Shown here one piece after another: positions 17,941 through 29,159 of a stretch of DNA of 64,000 bases. Both the position numbers and the translations under genes were made by a program. Origin of the DNA: Bacteroidota bacterium (lineage in GTDB: Bacteria > Bacteroidota > Ignavibacteria > Ignavibacteriales > Ignavibacteriaceae); contig JAKBMG010000092.1 of the NCBI GenBank assembly GCA_021831685.1, positions 34,514 through 98,513 on the forward strand, written 5' to 3'. Each line of letters starts with the position of its first letter. Position 1 is the first letter of the stretch. The notes beneath the pieces were generated by a model. The model saw only the letters and a list, made by a program, of their open reading frames with translations. It did not search any database and had not been told where the DNA came from.

Positions 17941-19801
17941 TTTTGTCCTTTATTCTTTTTAAAGTAAAATAAAATGATGCACCGTTGTCCACTTCACTTT
18001 GCGCCCAAATAGTTCCACCATGGCGGGTAATAATTCTTTTAACGTTTGCCAGTCCGATCCCGGTTCCTTCAAATTCGGAGTTACTGTGTAGCCGTTGAAA
18101 AACGCCGAACAGCTTATCGGCATATTTCATATCGAAACCTGCGCCGTTATCTTTTATACAAAAAATATATTCGTCTTCTTTAGTCTCAACACTTATTTCA
18201 ATCGTGGCTATATCTTTTTGATTTGTATATTTAACCGCATTCGAGATTAAATTTATAAAAACCTGCTTTAGCATTGAAGCATCGCCGAGGACACCGGGCA
18301 TTTTATCGATTTTCCAGGAGATTTTCCGTTCCTTTAATTCATCCCTTAGATCATTAATGGATTCAGTAATAATATTATTTAGATTTACTACTGACTCATT
18401 CATTTGAGAATGCGCTACTCTTGAAAATGAAAGCAAGTCATCAATAAGGTTGCCCATCTTGTTTGCAGCGTCATTTATATTAGAAATATATTTTCGATTC
18501 ATATCATCTAAACTTGAGCCAATATTTTTTTGAAGAAGCTGCAGAAACCCTATTATGTGTCTAAGCGGAGCGCGCAAATCATGGGAAACTGAATACGAAA
18601 AAGATTCAAGTTCCTTATTTGATTCATCAAGCTGTGCAGTTCTTATAATTACTAATTCTTCAAGTTTTTCACGGTATAATTTTAACTCAAGTTCTATTTG
18701 TTTTTCACTCGTAATGTCTTTTGATAAAATTAAAATCCCTTCCGGGACAGGTTCCATATTGAGCAAGAACCAATTCTTATCACCATTTGGATAAATAAAT
18801 TCATTCTCCATAGAGAAAGGAGTTTTCTTCTTCATGCAATCCGCCAGCTTGGAAAACATTTCAGTACTTTCAATGCCGGGATAAACTTCCTTCATTGTAT
18901 GATTAACTAATTCTTCCTTAGTTTTTCTTCCTTGTGCTGCAGCCGCATTATTGACATAGAGATAGCGCCAATTATTTCCAATAATTTGAAATCCTTCCAT
19001 CATATAGTCTAACGTGGTACTATAACGGTTTTCAGCTTTAACTAATTCTTCGTGAGCTTGTTTTCTTTCGGTAATATCAGTGATAGTAGCAAGAACCGAA
19101 AAGCCGCCCTCATTTGTTATAGGATCAAGTCCAATCTCCAAAGGTATTTCATTGCCGTTTTTGTGCAAACCATACAGTTCTTTTCTTTTTCCTATACTCC
19201 TATTCTTCGGGTTTAAGAAAAAATTATTTTGATGATGTAAATGAGTCCTTGAGAACCTAGGGGGAATTAAAATGTCAAGGGGTTGTTCGATTAATTCTTC
19301 GCGAGAATATCCGAATAAAATTTCCGTTTGCCTATTAACGAGTTTAATTTTGCCCTGCTGATCGATTAGTAGAATTGCATTAGGAGAGGATTCAATAACA
19401 AGCTTAAAGTTTTCATCGGTACGATTTTTTTCAGTAACATCATTTACAGTTACAAATCTTCCTTTTATTTTATTAAATAAAATATCGTGGGATATAATTT
19501 CGACGTCTATAATTGAGCCGTCTTTTTTCTTATGTCGCCATCCCGTTGACCACTGGTATTGAGCAATTTCCCTTTCCACATTATCCAACAGGAGTCCAAT
19601 ATCTTCTTCCTGTCTTATATCTTTAAGCGTGAGATCAAAGAATTCCTCTTTTGAATATCCGTATTTTTTAACAGCAGCATCATTTACAGATAAGAATTTT
19701 AATGTTTTTAGGTCGTAGATCCACATAGGGAAAGGATTTGACTCGAAGAGAATATTATATTGTCCCTCTTCGTTTATTGGAGAAAAATTTTGGAGATGCA
19801 T
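17933..19801 (-). CDS. PAS-domain sensor histidine kinase
   Basis: Three PAS segments, YSVSHDLRAPLRHIIGFLQLL H-box, FINLISNAVKYT, FEGTGIGLANVKRIITRHGG; overlaps the response regulator start by 8 nt. Confidence 0.93.
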   Translation of the reverse strand: MHLQNFSPINEEGQYNILFESNPFPMWIYDLKTLKFLSVNDAAVKKYGYSKEEFFDLTLKDIRQEEDIGLLLDNVEREIAQYQWSTGWRHKKKDGSIIDVEIISHDILFNKIKGRFVTVNDVTEKNRTDENFKLVIESSPNAILLIDQQGKIKLVNRQTEILFGYSREELIEQPLDILIPPRFSRTHLHHQNNFFLNPKNRSIGKRKELYGLHKNGNEIPLEIGLDPITNEGGFSVLATITDITERKQAHEELVKAENRYSTTLDYMMEGFQIIGNNWRYLYVNNAAAAQGRKTKEELVNHTMKEVYPGIESTEMFSKLADCMKKKTPFSMENEFIYPNGDKNWFLLNMEPVPEGILILSKDITSEKQIELELKLYREKLEELVIIRTAQLDESNKELESFSYSVSHDLRAPLRHIIGFLQLLQKNIGSSLDDMNRKYISNINDAANKMGNLIDDLLSFSRVAHSQMNESVVNLNNIITESINDLRDELKERKISWKIDKMPGVLGDASMLKQVFINLISNAVKYTNQKDIATIEISVETKEDEYIFCIKDNGAGFDMKYADKLFGVFQRLHSNSEFEGTGIGLANVKRIITRHGGTIWAQSEVDNGASFYFTLKRIKDKNE

Positions 19802-20303
19802 AATTATTTCCGGGAGGTAATACCTATATAAAGTATATAGAACATACTAAACTAAATTTTTAGTTTAAATATTGGATGATAATGATTTTGGATATCATCT
19901 TAAGCAATCATCTTTTAACTGCCTTTAACTAAACAAAACTTATCTAAAATAGGAAATAAGCTTTGTGCTTTAAAGCAAATATTCAAATCAGCTGTCAATA
20001 ATGATAATCAAAAACGACGACAGCCGCCAATGTGATTTGCTTTCTTGAATAGGCAAGATTCGGGGGTTTTATTTTATTTTACAATATTTTTCTATAATAA
20101 TGTCATCTCTTTTTATGAGCATCTATTCCTACAGATATCAGTTGATTACTAAAATCAAGTTTCTTACTTTTCCCTTTCATTTTGGCATCCTTTACTGTTT
20201 TTATTTTAATTAGATGATTTATTAATAAATCAATTTTATCTAATTTACAGAAAGGGTGCCTTTTCTATTTACCTTTTAAACATAATATCTATAATTCTTT
20301 CAT

Positions 20304-21239
20304 TTAAACAATCGAAAGCATTCTTTCAATCGGAAGTTTTGCACGCAGGGCAATTTCATGCGGGACTTTCACTTCAAATTGTTCATAGCGGAGTGAATCA
20401 TAAAGTTTCTCAAGCGTAATCATTTTCATATACTCGCATATAGATTTTTCACTCATCGGAAAAAAATCTACTTCGGGTTTAACTTTTTTAAGTCTATGTA
20501 TAATACCTACTTCAGTTGCAATTACAAATTCATCTATATCAGAGTTCTTAACATGATTTATCATCCCTTCTGTTGAAAATATTTTTACATTCTTGTAGCC
20601 TGAATGCATCTGAGATTTCAACATGCAGGATGTGGAGCATCCGCATTCAGGGTGAATGAGAAAATCAGCATTGGGATGTTGGGATTGCGCATCGGCAAAA
20701 TTTATATCGCCAATCTTTTCATGCACATGGCAGGCACCGTTCCAAATTTCTACTTCTCTTCCGGTCACTGCTCTAACATATTGCCCTAAAAAACGGTCAG
20801 GCAAGAATAATATTTTTTTATTTTTTGGGATCGATTCAACGACTTTAACCGCATTTGATGATGTGCAGCAGTAATCGCTTTCTGCTTTTACTTCGGCAGT
20901 GGTATTAACATAAGATACAACAACAGCACCGGGATGCTCTTTTTTCCATTCTCGTAATTGCTGTGCATCTATAGTCGCGGCTAATGAACAGCCGGCTTCC
21001 AAATCGGGTATTAAGACTTTTTTGCCGGGTGATATTATTGAAGCAGTTTCTGCCATAAAATGAACGCCGCAAAAGACAATTAAGCTTGCATCTGTTTTTG
21101 CAGCCTGCTGAGAAAGACCAAGCGAGTCGCCCACAAAATCGGCAACATCTTGCACGTCACCAATTTGATAGTTGTGCGCAAGTATTACTGCATTCTTTGC
21201 TTTTTTTAGTTTTAATATTTCACTTACAAGTTCATTCAT
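20304..21239 (-). CDS. nadA: Quinolinate synthase NadA
   Basis: AVILAHNYQIGDVQDVADFVGDSL, CGVHFMAETA, HPECGCS. Confidence 0.97.
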   Translation of the reverse strand: MNELVSEILKLKKAKNAVILAHNYQIGDVQDVADFVGDSLGLSQQAAKTDASLIVFCGVHFMAETASIISPGKKVLIPDLEAGCSLAATIDAQQLREWKKEHPGAVVVSYVNTTAEVKAESDYCCTSSNAVKVVESIPKNKKILFLPDRFLGQYVRAVTGREVEIWNGACHVHEKIGDINFADAQSQHPNADFLIHPECGCSTSCMLKSQMHSGYKNVKIFSTEGMINHVKNSDIDEFVIATEVGIIHRLKKVKPEVDFFPMSEKSICEYMKMITLEKLYDSLRYEQFEVKVPHEIALRAKLPIERMLSIV

Positions 21240-21355
21240 ATATTTACTAATTCATTTAATAAAAAGTGATAGTTTACGTTCAAGAAAAAAGTAAAGATTT
21301 AAGAGTCAATACAAAATTGATTTTTGATCATTTCTGAATAGTGTTCGTTGAAATT

Positions 21356-22213
21356 TTAATTTTCTATTTTCATACTAATGTCAAGAGCTTTAACAGAATG
21401 AGTTAACGCTCCTACGGAAATAAAATCTACTCCCGCTGCGGCTGTTTCACGTATTTTATCAATATTCATATTACCGGAGGCTTCAACCTTTGCTTTTCCA
21501 TTAATTATTTTTACGGCTTCCTTCATTAAGGAAGGCGGCATATTATCGAGCATAATCATATCAACTTTACATTTTAAAGCTTCGCGAACTTCATTTAGAT
21601 TTGTAGTTTCAACTTCAATCTTTAATTTTTCTTTCTTTTTAAGCTTATCATTCTTTGATCTGACTTTCCGAACAGCCTCTGAAATACTTCCGGCAGCTTT
21701 TATATGGTTGTCTTTAATAAGCGCCATATCATAAAGACCAATTCTATGATTTGTTCCACCGCCGGTTTTAACGGCATACTTATCAATCATACGCAAACCG
21801 GGTACTGTTTTTCTTGTATCAAGAATTTTTGTACCGGTATTATTTAGCGCTTCCACATATTTTGACGTAACAGAAGCGATGCCTGAGATTCTTTGAAGAA
21901 AATTTAGAGCCGTTCGCTCGCCGGTTAATAGTGCTCTAAGCGAACCATTCACTTCGGCAATTTTAGTTCCGGCGGAAACTTTGTCACCTTCTTTTACGAA
22001 GCTTTTCCATATGATTTTCTTGTCGAGCTTTCTAAGCACATGTTTAGCAATATTAAGTCCTGCAATTATCCCATCTTCCTTTGCCAGAAAATAGGCTTTT
22101 GCATTTCGATTTTTCGGCACAATCCGGTTTGTAGTTATATCCCCGCTGCCGATATCTTCCTTAAAGGCAGCATCGATAATTCTTTCAAGTTCTTTTTTAT
22201 TTATTGATTTCAT
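21356..22213 (-). CDS. nadC: Nicotinate-nucleotide pyrophosphorylase (carboxylating) NadC
   Basis: AFKEDIGSGDITT, ERTALNFLQRISGIAS, DTRKTVPGLR; ATG at 22213 preferred over ORF start 22246. Confidence 0.96.
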   Translation of the reverse strand: MKSINKKELERIIDAAFKEDIGSGDITTNRIVPKNRNAKAYFLAKEDGIIAGLNIAKHVLRKLDKKIIWKSFVKEGDKVSAGTKIAEVNGSLRALLTGERTALNFLQRISGIASVTSKYVEALNNTGTKILDTRKTVPGLRMIDKYAVKTGGGTNHRIGLYDMALIKDNHIKAAGSISEAVRKVRSKNDKLKKKEKLKIEVETTNLNEVREALKCKVDMIMLDNMPPSLMKEAVKIINGKAKVEASGNMNIDKIRETAAAGVDFISVGALTHSVKALDISMKIEN

Positions 22214-22249
22214 AATTTTTCCTAAACTAAATTGGAATGAGATCATGAT

Positions 22250-23821
22250 CTAAATGACAGGCAAAAATTTTTCTTTTCTATTCTTTTGCTGAATAATTGT
22301 GCATTCAAATTTTTGGTCTTCACCTGGATAATCTTCACGAAGATGGCAGCCGCGGCTTTCTTCTCTAATTAAAGCCGCTTGCGCAATTAGTTGGGCTACT
22401 TCAATTAGACTAATAATTCGTCCATTAAAATATTCATTTTCATCATTTAAATAATTGCCGGAAATATTGTGCAACTCGCTCAAAGCCGTTATTAGCGAAT
22501 CTCCTGAACGCACTATTCCTACATTATTCCACAATAGCACGGTAATTGTATTTTTAATTTGGCCGAATATTTTCTTATGCTCCTCCGCAATTTCTAAGTT
22601 GCCTGTTTCTATTTGTTGATATTTTGTTTCTTCAGGTTTAATATTTAACGAATATTCAACTGCGCGTTTACCGAAGACAATACATTCGAGCAAGGAATTA
22701 CTTGCAAGCCGGTTTGCTCCATGGACACCATTGGATGCTGCCTCGCCAACTGAAAATAAATGACGGATATTTGTTTCTCCAAACACACCGGTTTTAATTC
22801 CGCCGACCATAAAATGCGCTGCCGGCGCAATGGGTACAAGATCCTTAGTAATATCTATTTCAAATTCTAAAGCAGCCCGGTATATATTCGGGAAGCGTTG
22901 CTTTATTTTATCGGAGTTAAGATGAGAGAGGTCTAAGAATACATTAGTTTTGCCGGACTTTTGAAGTTCATAAAATATTGCTTTGGATACAATATCGCGA
23001 GGGGCAAGTTCCGAAATATTATAATCGCTTAAAAATCTTTTCTTATCATGGTTAACAAGGAAAGCGCCTTCGCCCCTAACTGCTTCGCTTATTAAAAATG
23101 TTTCACCGTTATTGGCATAGAAAGATGTTGGGTGAAACTGAACGAACTCCATACTCTCAATTTCAGCGCCGGCATCATAAGCCAAAGAAATTCCCTCGCC
23201 TAAAGTAGTAAGAGGATTTGTAGACCTTTGATAAATTGCCGAAGCACCGCCGGAATTAATAAAAGTTGAGTTCCCCATTATTGCAAAATTATTTCTATTC
23301 AAAATACCAAATGCGTAAACTCCATAGCATATATTGTCTTTTACAATCAGCTTATGAATTAAAGTATTTTCAAATATTGTTATTTGTTTATTTGAAGTAA
23401 CCAATGATAAAACAAATTTTACAATCTCTCTACCGGTAGCATCACCCCCAGCATGTAGAATACGTTTTCTGCCATGGCCGCCTTCCAATCCTGAAACAAT
23501 TTTTCCATTTTCACGGTCGAACGGCATTCCCATTTGGATTAATTCTTCAACCCCTTTCTTTCCTTCTTCAACAAGGATTTTAACCGCCTCTGATTTACAA
23601 AGCCCGCGGCCTGCTTTAATCGTATCTTCAAAATGAAATTGCGGCGAGTCATTCTTGTCAATTGCGGCTGCTATTCCTCCCTGCGCCCAGAAAGAATTAC
23701 TCACTTCTAATGTAGTTTTAGTAATAAGTGCAACTTTACCGAACTTAGAAGCATGAAGAGCCGAATATAATCCTGCTAAGCCGCTGCCAATAATAACAAA
23801 ATCAAATTGAAAGGTATCCAT
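22250..23821 (-). CDS. nadB: L-aspartate oxidase NadB
   Basis: DFVIIGSGLAGLYSALHASKFG, SNSFWAQGGIAAA, EFVQFHPTSF, RGCHLREDYP. Confidence 0.96.
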   Translation of the reverse strand: MDTFQFDFVIIGSGLAGLYSALHASKFGKVALITKTTLEVSNSFWAQGGIAAAIDKNDSPQFHFEDTIKAGRGLCKSEAVKILVEEGKKGVEELIQMGMPFDRENGKIVSGLEGGHGRKRILHAGGDATGREIVKFVLSLVTSNKQITIFENTLIHKLIVKDNICYGVYAFGILNRNNFAIMGNSTFINSGGASAIYQRSTNPLTTLGEGISLAYDAGAEIESMEFVQFHPTSFYANNGETFLISEAVRGEGAFLVNHDKKRFLSDYNISELAPRDIVSKAIFYELQKSGKTNVFLDLSHLNSDKIKQRFPNIYRAALEFEIDITKDLVPIAPAAHFMVGGIKTGVFGETNIRHLFSVGEAASNGVHGANRLASNSLLECIVFGKRAVEYSLNIKPEETKYQQIETGNLEIAEEHKKIFGQIKNTITVLLWNNVGIVRSGDSLITALSELHNISGNYLNDENEYFNGRIISLIEVAQLIAQAALIREESRGCHLREDYPGEDQKFECTIIQQKNRKEKFLPVI

Positions 23822-23961
23822 AATGAATAATTTAATTTTTATGAGCGTTAAAGATAAAAATTTTGAATCATTATTAAAGGAGCAAACATCACACTACTTA
23901 AGTATAGCAAGGACAATTCCGGCCTAAATAATTTTCTTACAACTCGAGTTAACACTAATTG

Positions 23962-25851
23962 CTATAAACTAAAATTTTCTTGAACTCCTGCTGTAACCCA
24001 CCTTCCCGGCAAAGGGACACCGCTTATTTCAGAATAGGAACTATTAAAAAGATTTGTTGCTTTTAGAAAAACTTCAAATTGACCAAATTCTTTTGATACC
24101 TGAGTATCAACCAAAAAATAATCTTCAAACCGCCACTGGCGGATTACGCGGTTATCATAACGCACTTCCCAATCCTGACGAATACCATACCACCATTTAT
24201 TATCAACGCTGATGATCAACTGATGCCTTAAATAATCAAGTAAGTACTGCGAGTGAAACTGCATTGTGTTTTTAGCGGAAGTTAAATATGAATAACTTAT
24301 ATTAATTCGATTTACGGGGAAATCATGAATTAACTTATCGGTCTGCATCATAAAGTTAAATTCAATTCCATTTGTATTTAACGTAGCTATGTTTGTTGCC
24401 GTCCAGGGTTGATTACTGTTTTCCCTAACCCAATCTATTAAATTTTTTCCTTCCTTCCTGAATAAACTAATTTTTGCATTATATAACGGTTGATTAAAAT
24501 TCATACCAACCTCATAGTCGGTTGTTTCTTCATAAACAAGATTTGGATTACCCATGCTTGCCGGAGAAGTATAATAAAGTTCAGTGTAGGACGGAATCCG
24601 GAATGCTTCTCCAATTGTCCCGAAGGCCCGAAAGTTTTTCGTAACATTATAACCTAAATCAAGACCGGGCCAAAACTTCCAACCAATTGTTGGATAATCA
24701 TAAGCGAAACCATTGGCAATTACCGTTAGATCTTCAATAGATGAAAATATCTGTTCGGCAAAAAAGCCTTTTCTTTCGCGCGAATGATCGCCCAGATTAT
24801 TACTTTCTATATTGTCGGAATTATAATCACCGCCGAAGGATGTAGTACCTATTCCAGAAATGATAGAAGCTTGAAGTTCCGCACCATAAATATTTGTTTG
24901 ATGAATGTTATGATAAAAAGGGGGATTTGTATAATCCAGTAGATAGCTATCATCATTGCGCCGCCAATAAATCTTAGGCGATAAAATAAAATTTGAGGTT
25001 CCAATATCTCCGGTAAGACTTAAAAGTTTTGTTGTTGTGTGTTCCCATTGATTTGGAAAAAGAACTGAATAAAAACTATTTGCGCCATATTTTTTATCAT
25101 CATAGCCAAAGAATAAGTTCATCATTCCTGCTTTTGTATTCAGAGAAGCGCCGTAAGAAAAATTGGTTATATCAAAATCGGTATTGTGAATGTAGCCGTC
25201 TGACTTTTTCTTTGAAACCGCAAAATGATTATTTATAATTCCAATCGGATATGCCATATAAATAGAGCCTTTGTAATAACCATTTTCACCCCCTTCAGCC
25301 CCAAGAGATAGAGATTTATCATTTCCTTTTTTAGTAATTATATTTATTACTCCGCTAAATGCATTTGCACCGTATATGCTTGAGCCGGGACCTTCAAGAA
25401 CTTCTATTCTCTGTACATCTTGCAAGGGCACGGGTAAATTTAGATTATGATGACCTGTCTGCGGGTCATTGACACTTACTCCGTCTATCATTATTAAAGT
25501 TTCTTCTGAATTGCCTCCTCTTATAGTAACGTCTGACTGTACGCCGTCGATACCCCTTTGCTCTAGGCCGACACCTAAAACATATTGAAGCAGTTCCTGC
25601 ACGCTGTTTACAGGAAGTTTTTTAATTTCCTCCTTATCTATAACAACTACATCTCTTGTTAAATCAGAAAATGTAAGGGGAACTCTGCTTGCCGTAACAA
25701 TAACATCATTCAAATTATATTGTTGCAGATTTTGGGACATTAAAAGAGGGCTGGACAATAATGCTGCCAAAATAACTTTTGATATAACTATTCTATACAT
25801 ATTTCCAATATTACAGATGAGCTTACTATGCAAAGGGTATGATAATTTCAT
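23962..25851 (-). CDS. TonB-dependent outer-membrane receptor (BtuB/vitamin-type)
   Basis: VIVTASRVP TonB-box-like segment, plug domain (SVQELLQYVLGVGLEQRGIDGVQSDVTIRGGNSEETLIMIDGVSVNDPQTGHHN), barrel; last gene of a B12-riboswitch-headed unit. Confidence 0.88.
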   Translation of the reverse strand: MKLSYPLHSKLICNIGNMYRIVISKVILAALLSSPLLMSQNLQQYNLNDVIVTASRVPLTFSDLTRDVVVIDKEEIKKLPVNSVQELLQYVLGVGLEQRGIDGVQSDVTIRGGNSEETLIMIDGVSVNDPQTGHHNLNLPVPLQDVQRIEVLEGPGSSIYGANAFSGVINIITKKGNDKSLSLGAEGGENGYYKGSIYMAYPIGIINNHFAVSKKKSDGYIHNTDFDITNFSYGASLNTKAGMMNLFFGYDDKKYGANSFYSVLFPNQWEHTTTKLLSLTGDIGTSNFILSPKIYWRRNDDSYLLDYTNPPFYHNIHQTNIYGAELQASIISGIGTTSFGGDYNSDNIESNNLGDHSRERKGFFAEQIFSSIEDLTVIANGFAYDYPTIGWKFWPGLDLGYNVTKNFRAFGTIGEAFRIPSYTELYYTSPASMGNPNLVYEETTDYEVGMNFNQPLYNAKISLFRKEGKNLIDWVRENSNQPWTATNIATLNTNGIEFNFMMQTDKLIHDFPVNRINISYSYLTSAKNTMQFHSQYLLDYLRHQLIISVDNKWWYGIRQDWEVRYDNRVIRQWRFEDYFLVDTQVSKEFGQFEVFLKATNLFNSSYSEISGVPLPGRWVTAGVQENFSL

Positions 25852-25941
25852 AAATTTTTTAGTAGAATAAATTGTTAAATAAATTAATAGCAGTAAATTT
25901 ACGGAATATTGGTAGAAGACAATTATTCAACCACTATTATA

Positions 25942-26595
25942 CTAGGCAGTCCTAAACTCATCCATCTCTTTTGAGCTAAATTCATTTTCTTTACTGAATG
26001 AATTACCAATATGTTTTCCGGAGAATTTAAAATTTTGTAAAGTAATATTGTCCCCGATAATCCCCTTTATGCTGTCTAAGTCTTCAATAGTATGAATCCC
26101 TTTTATAGCTGTAATCCTAAATTGCTTTACTATGCCTGAGTTTTTAATATAAAAAATAGATTTTTTAATTTTCTCAATATCAACATTAACATTGCAAATC
26201 GCACTATATTTATTTAACGGGGCTTTTAAGTCCATAGCAATAAAATCAATTAGTTTGTTATCAATTATTTTTTTCAGCATTCCGGGGTTGCTTCCGTTTG
26301 TATCTAATTTAACCGATAATCCCAGCGCTTTTATTTTCTTAATCAAGCGAACCAAGTCAAACTGAATTGTCGGTTCGCCTCCCGTAATTACTACTCCTTC
26401 TATTTTGCCGATTCTGGTTTGTAGAAAATCAAATACTTTGGCCTCTAAAACAAAATCACCAAAAGACTGGGGCAAAACCAAAGATGGATTATGGCAGTAA
26501 CCACAGCGGAAGTTACACCCCTGGGTAAAAATAACCGAACTTATCATGCCGGGATAATCTATCAAGGATAATTTTTGGATGGCAGCTATTTTCAT
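25942..26595 (-). CDS. nrdG: Anaerobic ribonucleotide reductase activating protein NrdG
   Basis: Radical SAM CNFRCGYCHNP, GVVITGGEPT; overlaps nrdD. Confidence 0.92.
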   Translation of the reverse strand: MKIAAIQKLSLIDYPGMISSVIFTQGCNFRCGYCHNPSLVLPQSFGDFVLEAKVFDFLQTRIGKIEGVVITGGEPTIQFDLVRLIKKIKALGLSVKLDTNGSNPGMLKKIIDNKLIDFIAMDLKAPLNKYSAICNVNVDIEKIKKSIFYIKNSGIVKQFRITAIKGIHTIEDLDSIKGIIGDNITLQNFKFSGKHIGNSFSKENEFSSKEMDEFRTA

Positions 26596-28694
26596 ACGGA
26601 ATATAATTTTCTCATTTCAAATTCGGATTGTTTGCCTTTGTTCCAATGTTGGACAGGGCGTAAATATCCAACCACCCGAGAATAAACTTCGCACTCTGAA
26701 CCGCAAGCAAGGCATTCAAACTTTTCTCCGTCAATATATCCGCAGTTTGGACAAACACTGAATGTAGGAGTAATAGTGAAATAAGGTAATTTATAATTTA
26801 TAGAGATAGTCTTGATTAATTTTTTAAGCGCCATATGATCTGTAATCCTTTCTCCTATGTAAATATGCTGAACTGTTCCGCCTGTATATTTTGATTGAAG
26901 ATCATCCTGAAGATCCAATAGTTCGAACAAATCATCTGTATAATTAACGGATAGCTGTGTTGAATTGGTATAAAAGGGAGAATCCTTTTCGTTAAATGAA
27001 GATTCATTCGCACAAATTATCCGGGAATATTTCCTTTTATCTATCAATGCAAGTCTGTATGAAGTACCTTCTGCAGGGGTAGCTTCAAGGTTATACATAT
27101 TTCCGGTAATTTCTTGATATTGCAGTAATTTATTTCTCATAAAATCCATTACTCTTAGAGCAAAGTCCTGCCCATTTTTAGAGGCAATACTGTCACCTAA
27201 AAGGTTTATACATGCTTCATTCATTCCAACAAGACCAATTGTAGAGAAATGGTTTTTCCAATATTCGTTAAATCGTTCTTTTACACTTCTAAGATAGAAT
27301 TTCATATATGGATAGAGATTTATATCCATATATTTTTCGATAACTTTACGCTTAATTTCTAAACTCTCTCTTGCCAGGTCCATCAGTTTACCGAGTCTAT
27401 CGAAAAATTCAAATTCATCATTCGATAAATAACCAAGACGCGGTAAATTAATCGTTACAACGCCAATCGAACCAGTCAGAGGTGACGCTCCGAATAGCCC
27501 CCCTCCTTTTCTGATAAGTTCTCTGTTATCAATTCTTAAACGGCAGCACATACTCCGCGCATCTTCAGGTTTCATATCAGAATTTATAAAATTAGCAAAG
27601 TAAGGAATGCCATATTTTGCAGTTATTTCCCACAAGATTCCCAAATTAGGATTATCCCAATCAAAATCTTCAGATAAATTGTACGTTGGAATTGGAAATG
27701 TAAAAACTCGACCTTTGGCATCTCCCTCTTTCATTACTTCCAAAAACGCCCTATTAAAAAAGTCCATTTCTTTTTGGAAACCTGCATAAGTTTCACTCAT
27801 CATTTCTCCGCCAATGATAACCGCCATGTTTGCATAATATGAAGGAACGGTTAAATCTAACGTAATGTTTGTAAATGGAGTTTGAAAACCGACACGAGTA
27901 GGGACATTTACATTAAACAGGAATTCTTGTACGGCTTGTTTTATTTCATTATAAGTAAGATTATCATATCTAATGAAAGGCGCTAACAGCGTATCGAAAT
28001 TTGAAAATGCCTGGGCACCGGCTGATTCACCTTGCAGGGTATAGAAGAAATTTACGATTTGTCCTAATGCTGTTCTGAAATGTTTTGCTGGTTTAGATTC
28101 AACTTTCCCGGAAGCACCTTTAAATCCGTTAACGAGTAAGTCATATAAATCCCATCCTACGCAATAGACGCTTAAAAGACCTAAATCGTGCAAATGAAAA
28201 TCTCCCGAAAGATGAGCTTCCCGGATTTCAACAGGATATATTTTGTTCAACCAATATATTTTACTTAACTCAGAGGAGATATAATTATTTAGACCTTGCA
28301 ATGAATAACTCATATTACTGTTTTCATTGACCTGCCAATCGGCTTTATTCAAATAACTATCAATAAGCTCTACATGTGATTTGAGGGAAATTTCTCTCAA
28401 TTTTGAATGCTGGTCTCTATATAAAATATACGCTTTAGCCGTCTTTTTAAAAGGGGAGTCTATAATAATTTGTTCAACACAATCCTGTACGTTTTCAACA
28501 GTAGGTGTTTTATCAATATATAATTGCTGAACCAGACTAATAGTTTTAATGCAAAGTGTCCTTGCTATATCTTCTCCAAACTCTCCGGTTGAGCCGGCTG
28601 CTTTTTTTATTGCAGTAAATATTTTATGAGTGTCGAACTCTACTGTATTCCCATTTCTTTTTTTAACGAACTGAATTGTAGTATATGTTTCCAT
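26592..28694 (-). CDS. nrdD: Anaerobic (class III) ribonucleoside-triphosphate reductase NrdD
   Basis: N-terminal ATP-cone, GDFHLHDLGLLSVYCVGWDL, CANESSFN region, CPNCG..CLACG zinc site near the C-terminus. Confidence 0.95.
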   Translation of the reverse strand: METYTTIQFVKKRNGNTVEFDTHKIFTAIKKAAGSTGEFGEDIARTLCIKTISLVQQLYIDKTPTVENVQDCVEQIIIDSPFKKTAKAYILYRDQHSKLREISLKSHVELIDSYLNKADWQVNENSNMSYSLQGLNNYISSELSKIYWLNKIYPVEIREAHLSGDFHLHDLGLLSVYCVGWDLYDLLVNGFKGASGKVESKPAKHFRTALGQIVNFFYTLQGESAGAQAFSNFDTLLAPFIRYDNLTYNEIKQAVQEFLFNVNVPTRVGFQTPFTNITLDLTVPSYYANMAVIIGGEMMSETYAGFQKEMDFFNRAFLEVMKEGDAKGRVFTFPIPTYNLSEDFDWDNPNLGILWEITAKYGIPYFANFINSDMKPEDARSMCCRLRIDNRELIRKGGGLFGASPLTGSIGVVTINLPRLGYLSNDEFEFFDRLGKLMDLARESLEIKRKVIEKYMDINLYPYMKFYLRSVKERFNEYWKNHFSTIGLVGMNEACINLLGDSIASKNGQDFALRVMDFMRNKLLQYQEITGNMYNLEATPAEGTSYRLALIDKRKYSRIICANESSFNEKDSPFYTNSTQLSVNYTDDLFELLDLQDDLQSKYTGGTVQHIYIGERITDHMALKKLIKTISINYKLPYFTITPTFSVCPNCGYIDGEKFECLACGSECEVYSRVVGYLRPVQHWNKGKQSEFEMRKLYSV

Positions 28695-28912
28695 TAAGTG
28701 GATTCCTTTCTTTTAATTTTTTGTCGCGAATATTCTTTCTTTAATTCTATTAGGCAATTTTTGCAAAGGCAGTCCTGGTATTGATTATAAATAAATTCCT
28801 TTTCTTCTTCAGATAACTGCACTTCAAAACATTGGCATTGTGTAATGTTTCCAACTTTACATTCAAATACTGTTGAACATATTGAGCAATATTTTATTTC
28901 GTGAGAAGCCAT
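28694..28912 (-). CDS. Small cysteine-rich protein (CWC family-like)
   Basis: 72 aa, CSICSTVFECKVGNITQCQCFEVQLSEEEKEFIYNQYQDCLCKNCL; start overlaps nrdD. Confidence 0.8.
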   Translation of the reverse strand: MASHEIKYCSICSTVFECKVGNITQCQCFEVQLSEEEKEFIYNQYQDCLCKNCLIELKKEYSRQKIKRKEST

Positions 28913-29159
28913 TTTATAATGTAATCAGGCAACATAAGACTTTAAGGAACAGCCACTAATCATTTTTTTGAAGAAGATTGTGTGTTAGCATATTTTTAAC
29001 ATCCTAAATAGTTAATCAAATTGTTAAAGAGTAATTGCTGAGATTCACAATGCTTTGCGGGAAGTGAAATTAAGAAAGGAAACTATGCACCATTAAGGTA
29101 TGAGAAAAAGTATTTCTTGAAAAGTGTGCATGAACCTGACTAAGCTTCATAACGCGAAA

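Noticed and set aside
17488-19801. Phytochrome photoreceptor, suggested by the Rcp1-like regulator
   Set aside because: The partner kinase has PAS domains only; no GAF/PHY chromophore-binding region is seen.
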